DNA from: Bremia lactucae
Taxonomy: Eukaryota > Oomycota > Peronosporomycetes > Peronosporales > Peronosporaceae
Assembly (NCBI RefSeq): GCF_004359215.1
Contig: NC_090612.1
Span: 2,448,345 to 2,512,344, forward strand
Reading direction: 5' to 3'
Length of the DNA: 64,000 bases
The notes beneath the pieces are model-generated. The model worked only from the letters and a program-made list of their open reading frames with translations. It was not told where the DNA came from and did not search any database. The translations under genes and the position numbers were made by a program. This document shows, piece after piece, positions 10,772-19,989 of the stretch. The stretch's first letter is position 1. Each line of letters opens with the position of its first letter.

Positions 10772-12020
10772 CTACACGATATGATTATCGTGAAAGAGGT
10801 CTAAAAGTTGTTTGTGCTGCATCATTCCAATTACAAATGAAAGCGTTGCGTTTCTGTAGTGATCACTGTTGACCGATAAATTGTAAATTACATCCTCCAG
10901 CAGCACCGCTTTGCCCACAAACGTCCCTGCGCGCATTATAAAATATCATAAAGTTGTCTATCAATGTGTTAGGGCATTAGTAAGGCAGGTACGCACCGAG
11001 GGTCATCTTGACATGGGTGATGTGCACATGCAAGTGGTAGTAAGTTGGTTGGTAATGAAAATACATGCGCAACGAGCTTGGCTCGATCTTAAATCTCGAC
11101 TTTAAAACCTCCAGACTTGCATCACTACCAAACAAAGTGCGTTTAAAATTCCAATATCAGCAAACTTATCAAGTTCATACCGCATATTCTGCAATAGCTT
11201 CACGTGTTCACCAGTGAGATCACGAAGCGACCTAAGTGATCGGTCTTGCACAATAGCCAAGCAGTACAGCGACGGCAACTGATATGTGTCGAGCGGGTAA
11301 TAAATGTTTACTTATGAACAAAGAAAATAAGTCCGCACATTTAAGGGGTCTGTCCACTTAAAGTCCGGAAGCAAAATGAATCCTGTTCGAGCGTTTGTGT
11401 CCTCGTAGATTATTCGCTCGGTCTCACTTGCGCTATAAATTAATTGCGAGAATAGATAACATTCATTAAACACGGTGAGAGCACGTTTCTCTTACTGATC
11501 CAAAATATTGTAGACCCATTCAATATTTTTTGTAGGAATACTGTCAATATACGGTTTCGTGATTGTCTGGTAAGACTCTTTCGTCTCCGTTACCATGTAG
11601 AAATTCTGATCCGTGTGCTTTTGCACGAGGCGCTCAGTTGCCGGAAAGATTAAGTTTACCTTATACATATTTGCTCAAATCAACTCTTTGTATTGACACA
11701 GTACTGGCATTTACTCTCACCTTGTATGGTTTGATATCTCGCGAGACGTCTCCCTGAAACGTGCTGTAGATATCATTTACCAAGACCTTGTGCAACGACA
11801 TTTCGGCCAGCAACAAATCTAGCGATCGTATATCCATGACTGCCGTTTGAATTATAAGTATCGCCGCGTTTTTATGATTGTCGGACTTGAAATTTCCGAG
11901 CAGCGTCAACTCCGTGTCTGTGCGCTTCAGCACCCGTACTAGGGAAAAGTCATGTAGCATTGAAGAGGTCCTATGACGCGATAATGACATTTTCCAGAAC
12001 CACAATAAACTCAGTATCAT
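10772..12020 (-). CDS. DCPS: Scavenger mRNA-decapping enzyme DcpS, copy 1
   Basis: Six exons read as complement(10772-10926, 10997-11124, 11181-11278, 11339-11432, 11496-11659, 11721-12020), 939 nt, 312 aa. DcpS hydrolyses the m7GpppN cap left after 3'-5' mRNA decay. Visible blocks are VRVLKR..TE...LLGNF (N-terminal swap domain), IYSTFQGDVSRDIKPYK, NIEWVYNIL, FILLPDFKW, DRSLRSLRDL and the HIT triad YYHLHVH (His about 249, 251, 253) preceded by LRMYFHYQP. Exons 2-6 have exactly the same lengths as in copy 2 (164, 94, 98, 128, 155). The start is the first in-frame ATG after an upstream TAA; the frame is open further up (a TTG precedes), so an ancestral ATG may be lost. A short hydrophobic run (ILSLLWFW) opens the protein. 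Confidence 0.9.
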
Positions 12021-12605
12021 CGCTGCCAACGCCACGATCAATTCTCTCGATTTTTATAGCTCAACTAATTCCATTGTCGTGACAATTTTCCAATTCGACA
12101 ATGATACTTGTCAATATACCCTGTCACCGTTATCAGAGATATAAATTTGTCAACTGTAAAAGTCTCCTCCCAACCCTGTGAGACGGGAGCTTAACGATTG
12201 AAAATTAAGTTAGCTACAGTCACATTCGAGTTCACTTGCAAATTTATTTCCGAGCTTTAGCAGACGCATTGATAAACCCAGAGCCGACGAAGCAATACGA
12301 GCGAAAGCAATCAACTTTAAAGTTATTGCGCATATTTCTAATCGTGACTCTCGCACTTCATTCGCGTCAGCGAATATTAACGATACATTTTTTATTAACG
12401 TCACAGAGATGTGAGAAACCATACACTAATGTATCTGCGTAACGAAACTGACTACCACACGAGTTATGTGCGAGGCCTGGCATTGGTGGCACGTTTTTTT
12501 ACAACCTGCAGCCTTGCTATTGCTTGCTGCATCGTCAGAAAGCAAGCGTTGATATATTTCCCATTGCATTGGTCATGTAAACGGAGCAATCAGAGCCAGC
12601 TTTTG
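12021..12605. other. Intergenic region between the DcpS copies
   Basis: Contains the 5' flank of DcpS-1. Short overlapping frames (12210-12608) show no motif. It ends at a long hairpin. Confidence 0.4.
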
Positions 12606-12668
12606 TAAAGAAAAGTAGCTTGTAGCTTTTCTCGATAATCGAGATCAGCTACAAGCTACTTTTCTTTA
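12606..12668. repeat. 63-bp hairpin between DcpS genes
   Basis: A perfect 22-bp inverted repeat (12606-12627 with 12647-12668, starting TAAAGAAAAGTAGC) encloses a second perfect 6-bp inverted repeat (TCTCGA/TCGAGA) around a TAA loop, separated only by 2-nt internal mismatches. It lies about 70 bp past the stop codon of DcpS-2 and could fold in its 3' UTR. Confidence 0.85.
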
Positions 12669-12737
12669 ATCGTTGGGATTCGTATAATCAATGTTTTAAA
12701 GCGTAAAAGAGCCACCATTTGAATCTGACAAGGAGGC

Positions 12738-14079
12738 TTATATAATATGTTTCTCGCGAAAAAGTTTAAATAGCTGGCTATGCTGCAATTCGCCAACAAC
12801 GAAAGACAGCGTCGCCTTCTTGTAATGATCGCCGTCACACGACAAATTGTAAATTACGTCTTCAAGCAGTACAGCCTTGCCAGAGGACGTCCCTAATTAC
12901 GAATAAATGTGAGTAATTGCGCATTCGACTTTATATGCCCTTTATTGTTATAAAGATTTACGATTACCTTGGGACATCTTCACGTGGGAAAAGTGCACGT
13001 GCAAGTGATAGTAAGTTGGCTGGTAGTGCAGATACATCCGTATGCAGCTGAATGTTAAGCCAAACTTATCGTTAAAAGCCTGAAGACTAGCATTGCTGTA
13101 TGCAGATATGTGTCAGAAAAATATTTGGTACAAATTTTCAACTGCAGCCATTTACCGAATGTTACGTAGCAATTCTAAGTGTGAGCCGGTAAGATCTCGA
13201 AGCGAACGAAGCGAACGATCATGTACGATTGCTAAGCAGTAAAAAGCCTCGAGCTATGCAGGAGAGCAAATAATGATTTTTTAGCAAACTCGCACGCAAG
13301 AGAAATACTAGCAAGATTACCTTCGATTGATCGGACCACTTAAAATCGGGCAGTAAAACGAACCCGTTAGTAGGATGTTTATCCTCGTATATAATTCGTC
13401 CTGCCTCGCTCTTGCTGTTAAATTTGAATCAGACGCGTTATCAGTATTTGCGTCACTGTTTAAAACACTCCATCATAGCTTGCCGCTTACTGATCAAGAA
13501 TATTGTAGACCCACTCAATGTTTTCTGCAGGAATACTGTCAATGAACGGCTTTGTGATCATTCGATACGTTTCCTTGGTCTCTACCACCATGTGAAAGTT
13601 TTGATCAGTATGCTTTCGCACATGACGCTCCGTTGCCGGATAGATTAAATTGACCTGTATAGATTCAGAATGTATAAGTAGTGCACTAGTCGCCGTCTGT
13701 TACAACTTCTTTTCACCTTGTACGGCTTGACATCGCGCGACACATCTCCCTCGAAGGTGGTGTAGATGTCATTAACTAATGTCTCATGCAAGGACATTTG
13801 CGTCAGCAATTGGTTTAAAGCCCTTGAGTTCATAGCCGCCGTCTGGATAATCAGCACCGCTGCTTTCTTGTGGTTGTCGTTTAAAAAATTTCCCAGCAGC
13901 GCCAATTCGGTGTCATTGCGCTTTAGCACTCGCACGAAATTAAAATTGCGAAGCATCTTGGTGGAACCTACATCGCCCCCTGCTTTCTGCCGAATAAACA
14001 GCGCTCCCAGCACAACCACCAGCAGTGCAATACAGCTGCTTAGTATCTCCACTTGGGCAAACAAATTCGTCATGCCCAT
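12738..14079 (-). CDS. DCPS: Scavenger mRNA-decapping enzyme DcpS, copy 2
   Basis: Six exons, complement(12738-12892, 12968-13095, 13156-13253, 13321-13414, 13491-13654, 13717-14079), 1002 nt, 333 aa, close to the usual length. All introns are GT-AG, 60-76 bp, at the same positions and phases as copy 1. The order of blocks is VRVLKRNDTE, DVSRDVKPYK, NIEWVYNIL, FVLLPDFKW, RSLRSLRDL, MYLHYQP and the HIT motif YYHLHVH (His about 270, 272, 274). The start ATG is preceded two codons upstream by an in-frame TAA, so it is firm. Unusually, residues about 12-29 (ILSSCIALLVVVLGALFI) form a likely transmembrane segment followed by RQK; DcpS proteins are normally soluble nuclear/cytosolic enzymes. The function of the anchor is unknown. 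Confidence 0.93.
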
Positions 14080-14122
14080 GAGTTAGATAGCCACTTTCTG
14101 ATTGGCCATTGTTTTCGATAAG
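14080..14122. promoter_or_regulatory. 43-bp divergent intergenic gap
   Basis: Separates the start codons of DcpS-2 (minus) and the zinc-ribbon gene (plus). It contains GGCCATTGTTTT at about 14104-14115, which loosely resembles the oomycete initiator consensus around CATTT/Y. At least one 5' UTR must overlap the neighbouring coding region. The initiator call is tentative. Confidence 0.35.
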
Positions 14123-14610
14123 ATGAGAATTCCAGAAATTGCAACAATACCGATGAGGCGCTGGGCGAAGTCTGTGCTACCGCGTGTGAACAACCAGGTA
14201 AGATAACAATGACATTTATGTGCAAGCTTGCACTGACTGGTGAATACTACTATTAGAGTGCTGTTTCGCGTGATGAGGAAATGGCACGCGAATTACAAGC
14301 CCAGTACGATCGAGAAAATGAAGCGATTGCCGTAGCTCAGCCAGTTATGCAAGATGAATTACTGATTCAGTGCGGCGAGTGTGGTTTGACGCATGTGGTA
14401 CGCAATGCGACGCACGGATCGACGTTCCTGTGCACAACGTGCGGCGCAGAGACCCAAATTCTGCTGGTGCACCACATTCCCTATGTGTATGTTTTGTTTG
14501 ACACTCAGATACTTATTTATCATCTCTCACTTTATATGTTTATGTCCTTTTCCAACAGCGACCGCTCTTTCACCTTCGTCCCAGTGCCGATCATATGCAA
14601 CATCATGTAG
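14123..14610 (+). CDS. Small Cys4 zinc-ribbon protein, unknown function
   Basis: Three exons (14123-14197, 14257-14486, 14559-14610) give 357 nt, 118 aa. Donors are GTAAG and GTATGT, acceptors are ATTAG and CAACAG, and the phases fit. The protein has a basic N-terminus, a charged helix (DEEMARELQAQYDREN), then two CxxC pairs (Cys64/67 in CGEC and Cys84/87 in CTTC) spaced as a zinc ribbon, and a hydrophobic C-terminus ending VPVPIICNIM. I do not recognise the family. Without splicing the frame at 14281-14610 also reads through, so the last intron is a choice based on the strong GTATGT donor and CAACAG acceptor. It is head-to-head with DcpS-2. Confidence 0.6.
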
Positions 14611-14712
14611 ATTGCACCCATCTGTTAAATTTTATTGAAATTTGAGAGTTTCTCGACCCGCAGAATCCGTTATCAGATTTGTTTTTAAGAACTCGTTAAC
14701 AACACAGGGAAC

Positions 14713-15090
14713 ATGGCGGACGAGGCTCGAATTGCTGCGGAAGTGCAGACCCGCGCCGCACAGGTGCAGGGACTTTTAACCCAGCGCAAGAATGAGGAGG
14801 CTGTGCGTGTGGCACTACAAGATCCTCCACTGCTATCTAAAAGTGACGCTGTCAAGGACGAGAATGCTAAGGTGGTAATGGGGGCGCTGCTAGCCTGCAA
14901 CAAGGGCGAGATGCAACGAACTATCGATTCGCTTCCTACAACGCTGGAAGACAACCTTATGAAGTACATTATGCGATTTCTGGGAATTGCGTCGCAGAGC
15001 GCATCAATGCTCGAGTGGCACCAAAAGCTGATGGCCAAGGCAGGATCTGGTTGTGCCATGCGCGCCTTCACCGAACGAAAACAGGTTTGA
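14713..15090 (+). CDS. ARPC5: Actin-related protein 2/3 complex subunit 5 (p16)
   Basis: Single exon, 125 aa. ARPC5 is the smallest subunit of the Arp2/3 complex that nucleates branched actin filaments. Recognisable features are the N-terminal helix with LLTQRKNEEAVRVALQDPP, the SKSDAVKDENAKVVM block, the LMKYIMRFL segment, the EWHQKLMAKAG helix, and the conserved C-terminus ending RAFTERKQV (family form ends ...T.RK.V). It lacks the acidic N-terminal extension of the animal protein and is therefore somewhat shorter than the usual ~150 residues. The ATG follows an AACAGGGAAC leader. Co-directional with the zinc-ribbon gene about 100 bp upstream. Confidence 0.9.
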   Translation: MADEARIAAEVQTRAAQVQGLLTQRKNEEAVRVALQDPPLLSKSDAVKDENAKVVMGALLACNKGEMQRTIDSLPTTLEDNLMKYIMRFLGIASQSASMLEWHQKLMAKAGSGCAMRAFTERKQV

Positions 15091-15197
15091 TTAATTTCAT
15101 AGCACTGTATAAGCGAAGTGCCGACGACGTGGCTAGGGAAAAAAAGTAGTCGTCAATGCTGTAACTTCAAAGAATAAGCCCAAGAAAGAATAAAAAT

Positions 15198-16174
15198 TTA
15201 GTTTTGGGCTGTGTTTTCTGCTACAAATGCCCTTATCAATTGCATAGTTAAATTAGAATCGAAATCGTTCTTTGCAAGATGCTGGACAATACTGAAATGG
15301 TTGCAATGGGGAATGACATGGCGCTTAATCGAGGTCTGAATGCAATATCATTACAACTAGGTCAGCCATCCAAGATAGTGATGAAGTGCTCTAAAAAATA
15401 CATACATTTCCTACTGCTGTAAGCCATCGTTCAATTTCTTGAGCATCTTCTTGAAAGTGGTAATCTTCTTGAGCAGTTAATAACAGCAAAGGCATTCTGG
15501 TAAGTGGTGAAGATTCCCCAATTTTTAAAAGTGTCGGCCCTATGGATGCATCCCGCCACTGTTCAACGCGTTCACCGAAAGGTGGATTCGTGATAAATTT
15601 TCCGTAAAAGGAGGTGTTGGCGAGTCGCACGATATTGTAAGCACCCGAGATGCCCACGCAACCCTTTACAAATGTATGAACCGGTTGCTCCAAGCCTACC
15701 GCTGCAAGATATTGTGGGTCAGCGAGGATCTGCATGACCAAATGCGCACCTGCGCTATGGCCCACCAGCACTAGAGTGTTCGGGTCACCGCCAAACTGCC
15801 CGAACGCATAGAGCGCGTCAGTCATAATATCGTTCAAAAGGGCCTTCATGGAAATTATTAACCTTGGTCACGTTGCAATACAGCCACTTTACTGCAGCAG
15901 CCACGTCCTTGGCATGTTCAGGATGCTGCACTTCAGGCGACAATCGATAATTTACTGACACACCTATAAATCCTGCCCGAACAAAAGCTTCGTCTAGACC
16001 TTGGTTCAGCCCGCCACATTTGTCTCCTCGTTGCCAGGATCCACCGTGCACGAACACACAGGTTGGCAGTTTTTCACCAAGTGAAGCTTTTCGTGGAATG
16101 GAGATATCTAAAGCCTGTAGCGCATGCGAAAATTTGGCTACGTAAGCCAACTCCTTCCATCTATGAGCAATCAT
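15198..16174 (-). CDS. Alpha/beta-hydrolase esterase (formamidase/prenylcysteine methylesterase-like)
   Basis: Three exons, complement(15198-15335, 15406-15795, 15863-16174), 840 nt, 279 aa; introns 70 and 67 bp, both phase 0. The oxyanion-hole motif HGGSW is at residues 43-47, the nucleophile elbow GHSAG at 116-120 (Ser118), the acid is probably Asp215 in TAQEDYH, and the catalytic His247 lies in NHFS at the start of the last exon. FGGDPN just before the elbow is typical of the kynurenine formamidase / isoprenylcysteine methylesterase group. The unspliced frame would stop at 15391 and lose the His, so the last exon is well supported. The start is the first ATG (16174); a short upstream exon cannot be excluded. 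Exact substrate unknown. Confidence 0.82.
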
Positions 16175-16199
16175 CTGAACTACATGAAACACGACTTAA

Positions 16200-16408
16200 T
16201 TTTTTCTTCCCTCGGTAATGTAACAATTATAAAGGTACATCAGGCAAACTTATATATAAATTTTGACAGTAAGTCTGCCCGACGACGGAAATAGTGGTCG
16301 GCAAGTGCCAATTGCCAATGGTGAACACTATCAAGCACTATTGGCGCAAATAATGGACACAAATCTGTCTGTGTGTTGGACAGTTAATGTCTGAGATAAT
16401 AAACTCCA
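16200..16408. other. Spacer between hydrolase gene and Gypsy-C
   Basis: AT-rich; no LTR end recognised. Probably holds the hydrolase promoter on the minus strand. Confidence 0.35.
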
Positions 16409-16819
16409 ATGTTTGAAGCATTAACTCTGAGCCCGACTCAGAAAAGGGGTGGAACGGCACGTAATCCGTCGAGTTACACTAGTTGTAATATTGATTCACT
16501 GAATGCTGAAAATATTGCTGGCCTAAGTCCGAGTTATCAAGGGTGTAATACCTCTGAGAAACGTGGAGTCGCACGTCTAAGTCCACCGTGTGTTGTCAGC
16601 CGAGGTAGCCCCATACTGAGGGTCAATAGCGACACTATTGGCGATTCGCCAGGGCATTTTGGTTCAAATTCTTCTAATGCACGTGAAGCGACACGTAAAC
16701 GATCGCTGGACAAGGAGGTTGAGTTACCTTACTCCTCGTCGGATGTCAAATTAGACGCCATCTCTCGTATAGAATCAATACAGGATGAAAAACTTGATGA
16801 CACCTCTATCCTGGGATAA
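16409..16819 (+). pseudogene. Serine-rich ORF of unknown identity near Gypsy-C
   Basis: A 136-codon open frame rich in Ser and Gly with repeated phrases (GLSPS, ARLSPP, RGSPI) and an acidic end. It directly abuts a gypsy pol segment in the opposite orientation. It could be a gag/pol linker piece of the element or an unrelated exon; I do not recognise it. The frame is open but no homologue is apparent elsewhere in the window. Confidence 0.3.
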
Positions 16820-16821
16820 AA

Positions 16822-17275
16822 ACATGGTGGATAGGTACATACCACATCTTGGAAGTCCTTAATCAAGGAATTAAATGGATCCGCAGGCTCTTAAAGAATC
16901 CATGACCCACTCCGCGCACTAAGTGCAGCTGTTATGTCATCCAGGACAGCTTCGTCCAGAAGTGACGATAGGCTTAACTCAATCGTCGATCGAATGACAA
17001 CCATCTCAGATAAGTCGCCAGCCTTTAAGGCTCGGCCGCACTCATCCATAGGCATTTCGTCTAGCTCTAAAAGAGCACAAAACGAAGAGATTGCCGCAAT
17101 GTTAACTTCTCCCTCGATGTTACCGCTTACACCATTTACAAGCGTGTGGAATTGCTCACACGTATCACATTTGTAAGGGTATAAACGCTTCGCGTCTCCC
17201 CTTAGAGTAGAGACAATGCGCCTCTTAGTGGCCGGGACATTCACGTCCGTAATAAAATTGAATTGGTTCCGGGGA
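16822..17275 (-). pseudogene. Inverted Gypsy-C pre-RT pol segment
   Basis: Minus-strand frame 17280-16891 continues through one stop to about 16825. It ends with LKAGDLSEM then SSLLDEAVLDD and ALSARSGS, then DPFNSLIKDFQDV, which is the segment that normally lies just upstream of the RT domain in oomycete gypsy pol. Here it runs opposite to the RT that begins at 17260, so this piece has been inverted within the element. It also has a CDTCEQFH stretch of unknown meaning. Confidence 0.7.
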
Positions 17276-19982
17276 CCCAATACTATGTCACACGACAGTG
17301 GCCTTCACCAAGGGATAAGCTTGACGTCATTGATGATTTCTTCCGTGCTAAGCGCGAGGCTGGAATGGTCGAGAAGGCAAACTCCCCATTCGACACCGAC
17401 ATTTTGTGTCAGAAAGCCAAATGAAATGGCGTATTGTACATGCTTATAATAAGCTTGATGCTGCCACTATACCAGCAAAAAAGATTCCTAGTACGGATGT
17501 TCTTCTGAGAAATATGGTGGGTACAATGTACAGTGCACTGGACTTAGTCAATGGTTACTACCAACTGCTCATTCCAGCTAGTGATATCCCGTGAAACTTA
17601 CAGCGGTTAGGATCCCAAGCGGTATGCTATGGGAGTGGTTAGAAATGCCACAAAGGCTTTCAAACGCCCCAGCAACATTTAAAACCTTAGTGACGCAACT
17701 GTTCCGCCCTCATCAAATTAATGCACAGACTTGTTTTGATGACATTATGTCAATAGTCGTGCGGAGCAGGGTCGGTCGAATATGGAAACCGTTTAGAGCA
17801 TTTGCGAGCAGTGCTCGAGTGTATGCGCACAAATAAATTGTATGCTAATGCATCAAAATGTATTTTTGGCGCAGAAGAAATTCCTTTCTTAGGGTGCTTT
17901 ATCGGGAAGCGAAGCCTTAGAGCGGACCCCACGAAATAAAAGCCAAAGTAGATTGGCCAGCTCCTAAAATCAAAAGGATTTGCGTATGTGGTTGGGTCTC
18001 GCCAATTATTTACACAAATATAGCAAAAATTACGCTGATATGGCTAGGCCATTATCTAATCTACTTAAAAAGGATACAGACTGGTGCTGGACTAGCACAG
18101 AGCATAATGATTTTCAAGCAATTAAGGATAGTCTTATCCGTGCCCCGATCTGTCAGTGCCAGATCCAAATCGGCCTTTCAGTGTCGTCTGTGACGCATCG
18201 GATTTTGCCTTTGGCAGTGCTCTGTTACAAGCAGATGCTGATGGGCGTAAAAGTGTTATTGCGTTCGAGTCTAGACAGCTAAAAATTGCGGAAAAGAACT
18301 ACCCAGCTCATGACAGAGAGTTACTTGCTATGAAGTATGCTCTCGTCAAATTCAGAGTTCATCTGCTAGGCTCCAAGCCATTTGTGATATATACAGATCA
18401 CGCGACATTACGCACTGCGACTAAGTCGCCACATCTCTCACAGAGAATGGCCCGATGGCTATCCTTTTCCTTCGAATACAACTTCGAGGTGAAGTTTAAG
18501 CAGAATACTTTGGCTGATGCGTTATCCCGCAGGACGGATTATGGGCTCTCTCATATAACGACAATAGTGTCGCCTATTCCTGAGTTAATTTGTTCGACTT
18601 ACGCCAAGGATGAACAATGTGTAGCTCTGCTACAAGATCAAAAGAGCACTTAATCGGTTTTTAAATTTTCGACACGTTTGCGTGCAAGGTTACATCTATT
18701 TTGAATCGATAACGACCTGTTGCTTTATTGCACGGACGCTGCGGATCCTCCGCGCGTCGTTGTTCCCCATGGTGAGAATTTGGAGTACCGAATCCTCTAT
18801 GACGCACACGATACCTGTCCTTGGTGGTCATCTCGGTAGAGATATGACCTACGGGTCTGTAAGCCAGATTTATTGGTGGCCCAAACTTTATAATTGGGTC
18901 AGCACCATACGTTTACACATGCGAAACTTGCCAACGGGTTAAGCCGTCGGCGCATGCTGCTGCGCCACAGGCAAGCCTGCCCGTACCCATAGTGTGTTGT
19001 GAGTCCATTAGTATGGATTTTGTTTCGGTCTACTAAAAGTAGGGCCGGTAACTCCGGTAAAGTGCTCTTTGTTAACCGATTGAGAAAAATGGCTCACTTA
19101 GCGGCTGTGCCGGATACCATTGATGGTGTTGATACAGCAAGGCTGTTTATCGATCGCGTGTTAGCAAGGCTGTTCATCGATCGCGTGTTAGCAAGGCTGT
19201 TCATTGATCGCGTGTTTCGGCAACACGGTTTGCCAGTGGCAATTGTCACTCCCGTTTCGCGGGTAAATTCTGAAAATCGATTATCCGAGTGCTTGGCACC
19301 AGATTGGACATTTCCACCGTGGACAATCCGCAGACCGATGGTCAGACTGAACGTGTCAATCTCGTCATTGAAGACGTTTTAGTAGTGTGAGTGCTCAGAC
19401 ACCAAAGTTGGAGCTCAATGCTCCCAGTGGTACAATTTGCGTTAATAACGCTGTCCATGCCTCTACACGCTACACTCCGTTCTATGTCAACGGTCTCACT
19501 CACCCACGCGTTCCGTAAGCGGTACCACTACGCGGCTCAGGGCTTGGTGGGGGGAATTAGCGGATAGGCTGGTGATATCAGCCTTGTATTTTTCGGAAAC
19601 AAGTAAGCGAGTTTTGTGCGACGCGATTTAGTGTCTTAAGACATGTGCGTGACACGATGGCTGATAGCCAAGACAAACAAAAAGAACAAGCAGATGCCAA
19701 AGGCAGAAGCTGTATTAATTCTTAAGCGGTCGGAGACCGATTTTATGAAACGCTAAAAATCTAACTACTAACTTGGTTTCTGCGGTCTTTAAGACCAAAT
19801 TGTGCCCGCGCTTTATTGGCCCATTTACGGTCGTGGCCAAGAAGGGCCTAGCTTGCACGCTAAATCTTCCTAGCAAGCTGCGTACACACCCAGTATTCTA
19901 CATCGGTTTGCTGAAGCCATATCGGGATCCTTCCCGCGTGGACTTAAACACGCTTGCGCTGAGACAGACGGTCGTGTCGTAG
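17260..19982 (+). pseudogene. Gypsy-C pol, left arm: RT, RNase H, integrase
   Basis: Order on the plus strand: RT from VPGTQYYVTRQWP (17265), WRIVHAYNKLDAAT (about 17425), ALDLVNGYYQLL (about 17535), catalytic strand as CFDDI (17735; usual YFDDI), LGLANYLHKYSKNYAD (about 17990); RNase H with VVCDASDFAFGSALL (18190), HDRELLAMKYALVKF, YTDHATLRTATKSPHLSQRM and DALSRRTDY; integrase zinc region (GGHLGRD..., CETCQR-like, 18820-18940), core piece at 19000-19380, and the C-terminal PRFIGPFTVV...HPVFYIGLLKPY at 19800-19930. Several frameshifts and stops. The integrase core contains a 9-residue triplication. Confidence 0.88.
19137..19217 (+). repeat. 27-bp x3 tandem repeat in integrase core
   Basis: Three consecutive 27-bp units encode ARLFIDRVL three times, where the family has one copy before the HGLP block. 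The mirror copy at about 25538-25618 in the right arm has the same triplication. Confidence 0.9.
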
Positions 19983-19989
19983 ATCGCAG

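Noticed and set aside
12021..12041. TTG at 12041 as the start of DcpS-1
   Set aside because: Non-ATG starts are unlikely here; the first in-frame ATG at 12020 was used, with a note that the frame is open upstream.
15391..15849. Alpha/beta-hydrolase ending at the stop at 15391
   Set aside because: That version lacks the catalytic His. Using the GTATGT donor and TTCAG acceptor brings in the exon with NHFS in phase, so the longer spliced form is preferred.
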